The notes beneath the pieces are model-generated. The model did not search any database, was not told the origin of the DNA, and worked only from the letters and a program-made list of their open reading frames with translations. Below, in pieces: positions 22,601 through 35,100 of a DNA stretch of 64,000 bases; positions within the stretch are counted from its first letter, which is position 1, and each line of letters begins with the position of its first letter. Origin of the DNA: Tomocerus qinae (Eukaryota > Arthropoda > Collembola > Entomobryomorpha > Tomoceridae). Position numbers and translations under genes: made by a program. Location: assembly GCA_020055645.1 (NCBI GenBank), contig CM034548.1, positions 39,176,296-39,240,295 of the forward strand. Direction: 5' to 3'.

Positions 22601-25600
22601 CGATGTGCCTGATCTGACACTTTGGACAACAAGTTCGTTATTGTTATTTTGCATGTACTACTACTTACTATGTTTCTTTATTCCCTAGTCTAGCAGTAGT
22701 GGCCATATACGTATATAATAGGTAACTCAACTCATTTCAACTTCTCCCCTTTCACAACTAATCTCTGCTACTTTGACTTGACTCAAATGCTAAATACAAA
22801 CCACCCAACAATACACATGGCCACATATAATACATTTATGCCCCTAAACACACTTAATATATCATGCCATAAGATATAAGTCTAAATATAAACTGGGAAT
22901 GTATGTAGGGCAAAATGAATGCGATGTGGTAATCTTATGTATAATTTCTGATTGTTAAGCTAAAGACTAGACAGAGCCTGGTATTTGTCTCTGCTATAAT
23001 TAAGAATTCTCTTTTATAGCGAGTGAGATGAGTTTATAATTATACTTTGCAATTAGTATAATACAACCACTGCTCTCATCTCCTGTTCAACTTTCCGCCG
23101 TCTCTCGAATTTCTGTCTCTTTCTACCTCATTTTGTATCACACAACAGCAAATGGCAGAGCAATGCTCTTGTCACAACCAATCTTAGCAAAATGCTACAC
23201 AAAAACAAGAGTAGATGTACACGTGGATTTATATCTGCGTCCACTGCCGCAGGATAATCCCATTCTCTCTCGCCGGTTCAGTCTATATAGTCTGCCCTGC
23301 CTGACACCAACTACGACGATTGACTATCTTCTTCCTACTACTGGGTAATTTATTAATGTATGCATGAAATGTCGCCAGTTGAGTCCGCCCAGCTCAAAGA
23401 CGACTCAGACAATGGAATTCTATCCAACAGACAAAATTTCAGATGTACATTCTTGACTTGACTCGAGTAATTACTAGATCAGAGAAAGGTGCAGCTGAAA
23501 TGGAAGCAACATATCCATTGCAAGATGAGTTCACCACATTAATGCATATATTTGTGCACAATGTAATCCAACATTACTCAAATGTGTACATACGAACTTT
23601 AACAGCTATTAAAAGTCCCTACCACTCACACATCCTTTCTCTACTACAACTGGAGCAAAGAATTGAAGTATGATGAGAAATACCTACCTACTTCAGTTCA
23701 CAGACTGATTAAGAGAGAAGGCAATGATTACAAAGACGCCTTAGCATTTACAGAAAGTCACGTCAGATATTTCACCCAAAAGTGGTAAATTCCTTTCTGA
23801 CAGAGAATTCCATTCAATGCAAAGCTCAAAAATTATTTTTAATCCCTACCCTTTCAGCCTCTCCAAGTTATAAATGCCTGTACACTCTAAATAGACAAGT
23901 TTCCTTCATTATAGACCTCCCTAGTATTTCATAGACCACCCTTAGGAATAAATCCATTCATTATGTTTATTACTTCAATCAAAAGTAATGCATACTCTCC
24001 ATGAAGTGATTTACCTCCTATGCGTTTCAGAAACTACCGAGTCGAAGTTTTTGCACACATTTAAACTAAGTGCTAAACTCTCAACACTTTTTACACTACT
24101 GTCAGAAATTACTATACTAGTTTAATTATATTGTGCAATCTCTATAAAGCTGAATGCTGTATTCTTACCGTAGACTTCTATTGTGAAATTCTTAATACAC
24201 AAAGTTGAAGTCTATTCTGTTATATTTAGCTATGACGCTCCACTGAATTCACAAGCCAGAAGAATCGGAAATGTGATAATCCAAAAAATCAAGTTGCCTA
24301 CATAATTTCCTCTAGTGGCTTATAAGGTCCTGACTTAATTTTCTCAGTTTTGATTGGATGTTGTGTAGTAACTGCTTCACAACTCATTCAGTTCCTGATA
24401 TTTGTAATCAGACATTCGAAATACATGTCTCTTATCCATTCATCTAGGAGCTAATGGAAATTCAAGTAAACAACTAGCTTGTAGCTTCTAATATGATTAT
24501 TTCCTAAATACTAACTAATTTTTAAGTTCATTATCTCCAATAAGCTTGCTGCTCACATCTGAATTCAATCGATAGTAATCTACAAAGCCAATCTTCCATA
24601 TTATAACAACAGTCACTGTAATTTAGCTTATTCGGTGTGTATTCTTTGTATACTTACAATTCTGTCTATTAATTGAACTGTGTAAATATTCCAACACTAA
24701 TGATATACTCTTGTATTTAGTATACAGACCAGGAGCAAGTCAAAATAATTAGCAATAATATTGATTCTCAATTTCTTTCCCTGTTGCCAGCGTATGTAGG
24801 AAGTATTTCATAAGATTGCTGTATAGGTATAATGCTTCGAGATCCAATAGTTTGGAGTGTACGCAGATACACCTGCATAATAGTGATATATGGGTAGCTG
24901 GGTTATTAAATTAGAAAAAGGGCCAGATGTGTGAGAGATGGTAACCCAATGAGACGCATCTGCACATACAAAGCAGATTTTAAAGTAATAGAATGTTCAT
25001 GTTGTGTTTAGTGTTTGGCTTTGGTGTTTGTTACGTATGTACACATTAGCAGATAAAATGACAGACACGGAAATGGAGCAGCCATTGCCATTGGCACGGG
25101 TGTAACTTGAATTTAGATGAGGAGGAAGAGGAGTGAGTAGGGCGAGGATTTGCATAGTAGAGCAAGAATGTGGAATTTCATTGAATGTTACTTTCCCTTA
25201 GCTGAGTCAGACTGCAATTTGTCTTCATATCGCTCACACATTCCTTTGTACATGTTACCTGTCTGTAGTGTATTCCCTGTAGAAAGCACTCAACTTGTGA
25301 GGTACATTGAAAACGTAGGATATTTGAACGAACATGCAACAAGAATAGCAACTACTAGAGATAGATCTATTAGGGTGTTCTTGTTCGGAGTGAAGATGTG
25401 TGAGTTGTACACAGACTAACGAATAACATGTCTTTGAATGTCATCCACATTGGCACCGGGTTATTTTGTTCCATTTGTTAGATAGTTAGCTATCATAATG
25501 TATCATCACTGATGCAGAATCTCCCTAGGATGATGTGTCTGAGGAGATATAATTCCAGTGAATATCCATATAAATAGAATAACATGACAGGGAAGGGAGG

Positions 25601-28600
25601 ACGGACACACAAGAGCTTTCATCCCGAGCCGGCATAAATCACGGATAGTGACTTTGATCTCTCGCCGAATATTTTTATCTGTCGGTTCTCTGCACTGAAC
25701 TAATATTTTCTCCATTAATCGTAAGTATGACGGAAAGGAAATGGAATGCTTTTCGAAATTCTCAACAGGAGACTTTCTCTGTGTACGTATAGGTACGGCT
25801 AAGTGGGCTAGCATTGTGTTCTCAGTGTGTACAACTCTCTGACACAGTCGAGCGAGCGGTGCAAAAAATATGAAAGAACTTGAGCTTTGCTTCAACAATA
25901 TTTAAATTCGATTTCTGTCGAGCTTCGTATAGAATATTACTGAATGTCGGTTCGTCTTCCTCTGTTCCGTAATGTAGATATTCACGCCGAGAAATGCCAA
26001 AACAATTTTTTCAGAACTCGATGGGTTTTTGAAGCGTTTTCCATTACACAGTCAACTGTAGTGAATGTAATGTTCAATATGTATGATATTACATCCGAGG
26101 GAAGTGTTGTTGTGTATCTGGGCTGTTGTTGTTAGTGTAGGCGAGGTAGTAGGTTGTGTATTTTATTGTGTTATGCAATGCTATCCCTACATTGTTGATT
26201 GGAATGATTTATCGTTAGATTTATATATATGTCTGGCTGGATCTTGCCTTCTTCCTCCTCCGTAATACCCACATACACATAATATACTATGAAAAAAGGT
26301 ATCTAGGCTAGTAATACTCGTGTATGTACTGTAGATGGACTGGAATGTGAGTGTGTGTTTTCTACTCGTCATAAATTGTCAAGTATTGCGTCATATTACA
26401 ATTGTTTATGGTATTTATTAGTATTACTTTATAATTAATATTACAGATATTGCGATAATGCATATACATAAATAGCGTCATATTAAATTACGCTGAATCA
26501 CGCTAAAATTGCTTCACTTTGCTTGGAATTCGTTATAATCCTCTCGTATGTAAACATTTTCTTTTACACACAAGACTTCTGCTACAGTAGTCCACTCATA
26601 CTTATTGACTACCAGATGTATAGTCAGCTACCCTACAGTTCTACTAAATTCTATTATAGTAGTACATAGTACATACACACTATCTATATTTTACTAGTAA
26701 TTGAATCTGAATCACTTTCTCATAAAGTGTTGGCTTGGCATTAGTAATTAATGCTAACAATTGCTTTGTCCCATTTCACTCCCTGTGAGCACTGGCACTA
26801 ACTTCTATGTACACTTCTTGGTAAGTGTTTTCCCTACAAGTCTAGAACGTGTCTAGGAAATTGGCTCATAGGTCGCGAAATAATACGATAAATGTCACCC
26901 AAAAGTTATTCTACCTAGTAGTAATTATACCATTCGTACTATATCATATACGTAATAAGTCTTAAGGTATCCCGCTATCAAGTCGATGTAATTTTTTGTT
27001 ATATTATGTTATGGATTGGTTTGATTGCTTACTATACGCCATTGTAGTTTTGTAGTTTTGCACGTCAAAATGCATGCTAGTCTGTTTGGATTTGGTTATG
27101 CAAGGTTTTGCTTTCTCTCTCTCCTTATACTGCTACTACACTAAGTACGTACATTTAATGTAAGTATATGGAACTTGGAATCTTGTACATTTTAATCAAT
27201 AAATCTTTTAGTAGCAATTACAAAATCAATTCCTCTTAACAAGGTATAGATGCATAATACTCCCACAAGGACTCTTTCACGCTAATGTCTAAACTATTCT
27301 GCCTACTTGCACAAATAGCATCTAAATACATACAATAATGTCAAATCTGTTCCTAGCCCTCTATTAAATCCAGCATAATATTAAAGCACTGATGAATGTA
27401 ATTCATATTATGTAGTAGTTACTAATAATATGTATTTAAGTCGGTATTTGATGATAAACTATTATAGGAGTCAACCTATCTATCTACATCTAACTACACC
27501 ATAGCTAAAGCTTTAACTAAATCTTCTTGATTGTTGCCACTGATTATGCATGTTTAGTATTGTTGTAACAATTTGACTAATTAAGAACAATATTTAGCTA
27601 TGTATATTTGAATGTATTGCACATTATGACGAGGGTATGAATGAATACATTAAGAATTTGAATCACTTCGTTCCGTTCCCAATCAGCATCCGTTTGGTTA
27701 CGTGTAGCACATTGCCCAACGTACAGTACATTTATATTTTATAATAATATCGGAATAGGTAATTTGTCATATTTCACTAATGGCTATAATTGTATATTTA
27801 GATAATTTAGCAAAGGTAAAGGCTTTATGTATTTTATAATAATAATAATATGTATGTATACGTATTTGTGTAATGTATTATGTACGTATGTTTAGGTATG
27901 TAATACTAATAATAATAATATAATATTATGTATTTGGAACCATTACTGCTCTCAGTGTAGTAGTTTGTTAGTTTTAGAACGTAGACTAGTAATCGATTTA
28001 TATCAGCTATCTGTAGTAGTATATTGGTAGTTAGTATTTATGTATTTAGTAGTACCTTGAATTGACTCAAGTCTAATTGTAATGAAGCAGATTTTAAGCC
28101 AAGCGACCCTTGCTCTTTCCATTGATTTGTTACATAGAAATATGTATGTATGTATGAATAGTGTATAGTCTTATCTTTAGTCTTCCTTGGGTGCCAGCTG
28201 AATTGATTTTATAAGATTTCACTCTTTTATTCTACTATAGTTCGTTTGTTTCTGATCTGATCCAATGACTCACTTTGATTTCTTTAATATTATAGCATTA
28301 GGTAATAAATTACTTTGTTTTCTGTATTAGTAAAACCTATTTTCCTGTACACCTACTAACTGCTTCGCATTGGCAAGTTTGTTTACAATTATAGTTGATT
28401 GCTGTCGTATTTGTTTTCATTGGCAAACCATATTCTTTGTCCATTGCTCTTGGCAAAAGTATCCTTTGCTATATAATAATTTTCTATTATGTAATTTCAA
28501 TACCTACGCTATTTTACTCTGTAGGTAAATACGACTCGATTGATTTAATATTTCAGGGTAAATGCTATTTAAATTCTCTTTTGGATTGTTTTGCTGCTTT

Positions 28601-28894
28601 CACCTATAAAACAAAACTGCTTTGTGGTTCTGTATGTACCAGTTTGGTTTTTTGTTGTGTATACTCACACTCGTGCAAAAATGTTCTAAATGAAAGTTCA
28701 ATTTTGGACACTGTGTGATCCACAGAATCTGTAGATCCTTGAGGATTACAAAAGAACTCAAGTTGCACAAATGCGATACACACAACGGCCTATAGATATC
28801 TGTAGAGTTAGTTATGAACATTGTCTTTGGGTCATTCGGATAATTGTGTTAGTATTTATATATGTCTGTATTGTATGTCTGTATGCTTCAATTA
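16675..28894. other. AT-rich region between convergent genes, no supported gene
   Basis: Apart from the open frame at 17302-17574 I see no coding feature. Less AT-rich patches at about 22.2-22.6 and 25.1-26.3 kb are open for up to 130 codons on either strand, but the products look like nothing known and splice contexts are absent. TAA microsatellite runs occur near 27838-27850 and 27906-27920. Part of this could be a long 3' UTR of the minus-strand syntaxin gene. Confidence 0.4.
17302..17574 (+). CDS. unrecognised 90-residue open frame (hypothetical)
   Basis: The frame runs from ATG at 17302 to TAA at 17574. The product is charged and amphipathic (KLEHLLLIRSIEELNRAKER, later DQLEIATKLNCCYKKGDR), which could form a helix, and it ends PPPGIIILMQLLGIFQ. 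I do not recognise a family. An acceptor-like cttttAG ends at 17296, but joining it to the phase-0 carboxypeptidase donor reads ATG TGA, so it is not simply another tail of that gene. It could be a small gene, an exon of an unseen gene, or chance. Confidence 0.2.
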   Translation: MLNKNMNKLEHLLLIRSIEELNRAKERILIQKIPRLSCDQLEIATKLNCCYKKGDRLTDDVDRLMQTYKYFSRTPPPGIIILMQLLGIFQ

Positions 28895-28900
28895 TTTATT
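28895..28900 (-). promoter_or_regulatory. candidate poly(A) signal for the syntaxin terminal exon
   Basis: TTTATT on the + strand is AATAAA on the - strand, 143 bp beyond the syntaxin stop codon. It is the first hexamer I noticed, but more distal sites could be used. Confidence 0.35.
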
Positions 28901-29042
28901 TACTAGTATTTATCTGTAGTGGATATTAGTAGTGGCATAATAATAACTTAATAGTCTGTTACAGTTAGGTAGGTATGCTTTATGTATGTACTGTTGGTTT
29001 GATTGATTGAATGACTGAATTCGAATGCAAGTACTTTGACTT

Positions 29043-29123
29043 TTAGAATCCCATGTAACTCGCAACTATTGTGACCAAAATAACACAGAGAATCAGCAGA
29101 CACACCATGATCATGATCTTCTT
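29043..29123 (-). CDS. Syx1A: syntaxin-1A, C-terminal exon (transmembrane anchor)
   Basis: Read on the minus strand, an acceptor (gtctattgcAG, AG at 29125-29124) is followed in phase 0 by 26 codons and TAA. The peptide starts KKIMIMVCLLILCVILV and ends VASYMGF. From memory, syntaxin-1 proteins end KKIMI(I/L)ICxxxLG... with an exon junction immediately before KKIM, just after the SKARR that closes the SNARE motif. Start, Cys at position 8, hydrophobic length and stop position all agree. Syntaxin-1A is the plasma-membrane t-SNARE that pairs with SNAP-25 and synaptobrevin in synaptic vesicle fusion, and this exon supplies its C-terminal anchor. A close paralogue of the syntaxin-1 group cannot be fully excluded. 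No upstream exon was found in the rest of the window. Confidence 0.8.
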   Translation of the reverse strand, partial: KKIMIMVCLLILCVILVTIVASYMGF

Positions 29124-32100
29124 CTGCAATAGACAAACAAAAACACATCTGGTTAGAACTCAACAGATTGCATTTCTTATATACTAACTATATATAAAGA
29201 ATTCTTAGCCTAGGACTTAAACTAAAAGCAACAGTCGAAGCAAGCCTTCACATTCGCATTACACATTCATCTATTTTGTCATGAATTATAGAGAGAAAAG
29301 GAGGAAAGAAGAAAGAGCAAAAGGCGCACACTTTGACTTCCCCCTCACTTCACTTCACATGAGAAGCTTTGGGAAAATGCCAAAAACACAATTCAAAGAC
29401 TCATAAAATATGTTCACTATTTTTGTCTTAACTCTTTGGCTTTGCACACACTCTCTCCTTTATACTCCAAGTAGCTTTCTACTTGTACCTACTATATATA
29501 TCTATACACACTTAACACATTCAGACACCAAGGAGAAAGCAGTGAAAGCATTTATTATATTGTATCTTACGTTACGCTGATCTAAAAATAAGTCAACTGA
29601 CAGTTTAACTAACCACAGCACATACCAGACTAAAGTCAAAAGATCGTCGACTACTTTGTCGATCAATATAAAATAACAAAAAATAAACAGCCATAGCTAG
29701 ATAAACAAAGTTAAAAGTATTTAAAAATTGGAACATGAAAAATCCTATTGATTTTTCTAAGTATATTTATTTCTAAAACATAGATACAAAGAAATAAATA
29801 AGATTTACTATAGTTATCTATATCATCTTCTGTCTGCATCGTATATCAACAATATATAGTTATTTTTGTACATCATTCGAGAGAAAAATTAATTGGAGAC
29901 CTGAATTTGTGTTAGCCGAGTCTGAGTTTGCAGATTGTAGACCGATAATAAGGCCATTCCTCTTTGTCGGTAGAATAAAATGTTTCAGCACGATATTGGT
30001 GTGAGAAAACGGAAAAACGAGTAGCACAGGATGCCTTAGATGTCATTAAGTTGTACACTGCATTGTTAATGATAGGATAGGGGAGAGGATGAGGGGATTG
30101 GTGGGAAGGTACTTTAAGTAATGGCAAGTCAAAGTGCCATGCACATTCAGTTCAGCTCAGCTAAGCAAAGGAAACTCAGGTCGGAAGACACAGTTTCCGT
30201 GAAAGTCTCTCTTCCTGTTTTCTCTTTTCTTTTCCCAGACTATTCTAAATTTTCTCCAACTTTTTATCTCCTCTGAATACTTACACTTGCATTATATACT
30301 TATGTCTGTCCGAAGAACTACTCAGTAGTGCTAGGCTAATCTAATTTGGTTCATTTTTACTAATACTAAGAGTTGCTCATAAATTTATTTTAATTAGCCA
30401 AACCGTGTAAAGCATTTATTATGTTCCTTAACTAACTTGGCTACCTGCATTTCCGATGAGGTGATTTGCTAAAAGTATGTCTGTCTACAACTATCATTAC
30501 CCACCACAGTGCAACGGAAAACAGAACCCTACTAATAAATGGACTAAAATATATCACCAGCCTTTCCACCTTACTCAAACTTTACTTTTCTGTTTTTCCT
30601 ACGTCAAAGATAAATAATTCTTGTACTTACTATGCCTCTTTGACAAATTGATCTATTTATTTCTCACATACACAAATGTATTTGCACAATGCAAAAAATT
30701 GTATTAAAATAGAATTTGGTATATGCACAGTGTTTACACTAATGCTCTACATATTTGTATACATTTCTCTAGACGTACATGTATAGATGGGATTGACAGT
30801 CTTTTTAATGCGTAACGATAAAATTCAAAACAGGCACTAATGGAGGCTCTGACGCAATAGAATGATTTTGGATAGTTGATGATAATCATAGGAATTATGT
30901 TAGCATGACATCTACACCAGAATGCTTTTCGGCGGAGGCAAGAACATCTCAAACGGCTACATATTTGCATAAGAAGTCTTTCTCGCTGAATTACAGGAAA
31001 ACTAATACCCTATAAATCCATTGCTCCTTTTCACTCTCCATAATTCTTACATTTAAGTCACGACTAAAATGATCTTCATCAAAATACAGACAACTCTTCG
31101 TGCATTTGCGAAAGAAAATCTAGCTTACATTTAAATTTTTATTAGATATAGCTACTTCGCTCCAATATATTTAACTATAGGCAAATATTTAATCCAAAAT
31201 GGTTATAGGGAATGTAGATGGGTGTTCGTTACTACAGCTTAAACAGAATCGTTACGTAGATCTACATTTACAGCATTAATTGTATACTTAATTGCATCAA
31301 ACGGATTCGCTGATATATTCATTACCCTCCTAAGTACTCTAATATAGTAAATGACTATAAGGCTTCAAAATCAACTCTTCTAGCTCACTTATTGTTACAC
31401 TGTTACACATTTCATTTCCATTAAGAGAATCTTATAGGGGTACTGTGAGATGATACTAAAAATACATTTGATTTTAGCCTTATCTCTTTCTAGTTTCATT
31501 TATCTACTATTTCAGTTTAGAATAACACACTAAATGGCAAATTAACATTCTATGGAACGTAACTATTGGCTTCCAGCAACTGTTATGAAGACTTTCATCA
31601 TTTTTAACTAATTAACAATCAATTTTGCAACTGGAGAACGTTTTAAATAATTTTTGTGGCTTGGAGAAGTGATTTTTGATGGGCATCATGAGAGTACTCA
31701 AATCAATACATTAGGTACTAATAGCATAATCTACCTATACACTGCAAATCTATTGCTATCAACCTTTCCCTGAAAGTTGCATTTCTTTCATATTTCATAT
31801 TATAGTTACAGAATCTGAAGGTCAAAAAATGATATGAGGTTATCCCGTCTCAAAGGTTAAGTACTTTCACTGTTTTAATTCCAACCCTACTTAAATCATC
31901 TCAAGTTGAGTTTTTAATACATGTAAAAATTGAAGGTGCACTGCAAGGCAAGACTTAAATAATGAAAAACAATATACACTAAAGATTAATGGGCGTTTTA
32001 AAATATTTTTTCCCAGATAAACAATATTTCTTTAGAATTTATTATTTATGGATGGATGCAGATGCGTTAAAAGTGACATTGTTACACTTTAGGAGGCAAG

Positions 32101-35100
32101 GCATAAATAATATGTAGTGCATTAGGCTACATGGTGTAAAAGGTAGTATATAGAGATGATAGGGATAGTATAGGAAGTTAAATAAATACAGTGAAAAGGG
32201 AGTCGCTACGTGCAGAATAAAAATGCCTTCACTTATCTCAAGTACACTATGAATAAGCACTAAAAAGTCTCCGGCCCGTGTGTTTAATCACAAAAGAAAA
32301 GACATTCAACAGCCGGCGTTATGTGCATTACTACGTTCTGTATCATAGGAATTCCTTGCACAGACGGAAGATATAGTAAAACTTCAAAGGTAAAACCTGG
32401 AGACTTTAGTTATCATCCTCCTTATCTTTGAGTTTACGACGTAGACATGTATCTAGGCAGTCTGTGTTAAGATACCTACGAAGGAGTCTATTATTAGCCG
32501 TGAAAGCATTAAAAGAGAAAGAAAAGGGTTTCCAATGATTCCAATTCAAGTGACAGCCGTTGCCGTCCTTAAATTGTCTGTTAGAGGATTACTCGAGAAC
32601 AAAGTTAATGTGAGAACGAAGGCAGTAACAGTTACACTAACTTTTCCTTTGAAATTCGTTTTTATACACTTACATTGAAAATATAAGTGTCGGTAATTTC
32701 TCTATCACCTTTAATCTCGTTGTAGTAAGTGGATTTTGTCGACGAGTTCCTGCCTCACAAAAGAATCCCAACAAATTCAGTAAATAAAGACGGAGATTCT
32801 CCATCCTCTCTGACCTTTAAATTGTCACTACAATGACTAGAATCCTTGGATTTCACCATCTAAGTATTTAACATTAGACACAGAGAAGCTTGTGACCCCT
32901 TTAATTTCTAGAAATAAATAATTATTTTGAAAAAAGTACGAAATCGCTAACAATTTAAGAGTTTCTCGCATGTATGCATTATTTCTGTCTAAATATTACT
33001 AAAAATTTGAAAATTTCCACAGAAAAATCAAGATTTTTACAATGTTATTTGATGGGCCTCCCTAATTCACCTTCTTAGATACGAGCCTGGATTTCAGTAT
33101 TACGTCAAATAACCAGCACCGTATCTTTTTTGCTAAACCAACTATATTTCCCATTGCAAGGATAAAATCGAACTTTGTCATCAGCAAGAAAATGGTTAGC
33201 AGTTCCCATTTACAATGAGATACCAAGTTACCTAATCAAATACAAACCATCTTTTATCATTGGACTTTTCCTTGCAAACGTTTATAGTGCATTATGGAGA
33301 TTCTCATAAAATATAAATGCTTCTCAAATTGCCAACTGCCCATAGTCGTGATTTGTAACAAATGGAAACTTGGATGTATATTTCTTTTTCGTTACATTAG
33401 AGTGAATGACATGTAACATTGGCGTAAGTGTGAAACACTACAAAATATAATTTTATTCATACGAAAAATATCGCAATCATCAGATCAGCCGCAAAGTGAA
33501 GTGCCTAAATAAATTTTGGTGACAGTACCATTTGTTCAAAAAAGGATTTCACCCGATTACTTATTTTCCCCAATATCTACACAAAACATTGTCTGCGCTT
33601 TTCTTACTGTGCATTTTTGTTTGCTAGCTGTCGCCCCAGAACATCTTGCTTTCTCAGCAGGAGGTTTCATTTCATCCGATTGGATTTTCTTGAGTGAAAG
33701 TGGAACGTTTGTCAATTTATCTTGGTATCGGATCTGATATTACGGTTCTCACATATAGCCACCAATGATGAATGGCCTAATGGTCAATACACTAGTCATT
33801 TAGATATAAGTGCTACTTATATCTTCAGAATACAGATACATGGCCTATTATTCTATTTTTATGTCTACTATATATCTCTACTGTCTACAAAAGCATCTGG
33901 ACACCTTTTTATATAGGTATACATATTATATTGGTATATAGTAGCACTATTCTTTGGATAATAGCGAATTATAACGATTCGGTTCTTTTGAGAAATCAAA
34001 GTTACCTAAGAGCGTCAAAATTGCCCATACGTAGGAAAACTGTACTAGGTACTCAGTATCTGTAGATAATAACAATGGCAATAGATTGAAGAAAATGCTT
34101 ATGCTTCACGAACTAAATTCCAGGTTGACTTTATTTAACCTAAATGCCAACCGCTCTCAAAATAGAAAGTAGATTTGAAGGAAGACGCAATCGAAGGAAT
34201 ATATCTGTATAATTAATGACTTTTATTTATAGCATCATTTATACGAAGAAACTTTCAAAGGTACCTACCTTTTTAGTTAATTATGCATAACTGCCAAACA
34301 ACGTCTCTTACTGTGTGCACACTCACCAGAATTAAAATTACCTGACTATTTAGTCGCTGACAACCCAAACTTTTAAATATAAATAATTTTCATAACTGAC
34401 TACTTTACCTAGTTTAATACCGGACATTTAGATTTCTAACGATGACCAATAATTGAATGATTTTCATAAGGAATTTGTCGAACGAAAATGGCATTTAAAA
34501 AATTGGTACCATAATATTAGCTACTTTTTAAATATAATGGTACATAAATGCATAGTAGAGATATAAAAATGAAATTTATCATCCAAGATGTAAAGGGTAG
34601 GCAATTAAAACTTTATAAGATGTGACATTGACAGGATATCTGTCGGGACGCCATCAACATGCTTACACCATTTTGCAAATACTTTCAAAGTAGGAGAAGA
34701 GTTGATGCCATAATTTCCACATAACATGTGAGTTCTCGGGTGTGCTTGGATGGTAGTTGAGTAGACAAAAGAGGTTCATTAAATATTAAAATTTTTTCTC
34801 TTTGTGTCACTCAAATTCTCTAGAAAAGGTCTGGTCGTTTAGTTGAGCCTAAGAGGAGTAGCGGAGGGTATAAAAATGGTGAATGTCAGGAAAAGGTTTG
34901 TCGGAAGTGCGTTTAAGTAATGTATTCTTGTAATAAAACGAGAGTTTGGAGGAAGAGTTTTAAAAATTTAGGGGACGTGATCATTGAGTATGATATTATG
35001 AAGAGAATTGCAGCGATAACAATTTCCACAATTTTTCTCGAGTGACACGGAGGAAATTGTTAGGATGATGGGAAGACGTAGAAATGTGATGCAAGTGATT

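Noticed and set aside
25506-25898. 130-codon minus-strand open frame
   Set aside because: No recognisable family, and overlapping open frames on the other strand nearby suggest a compositional effect.
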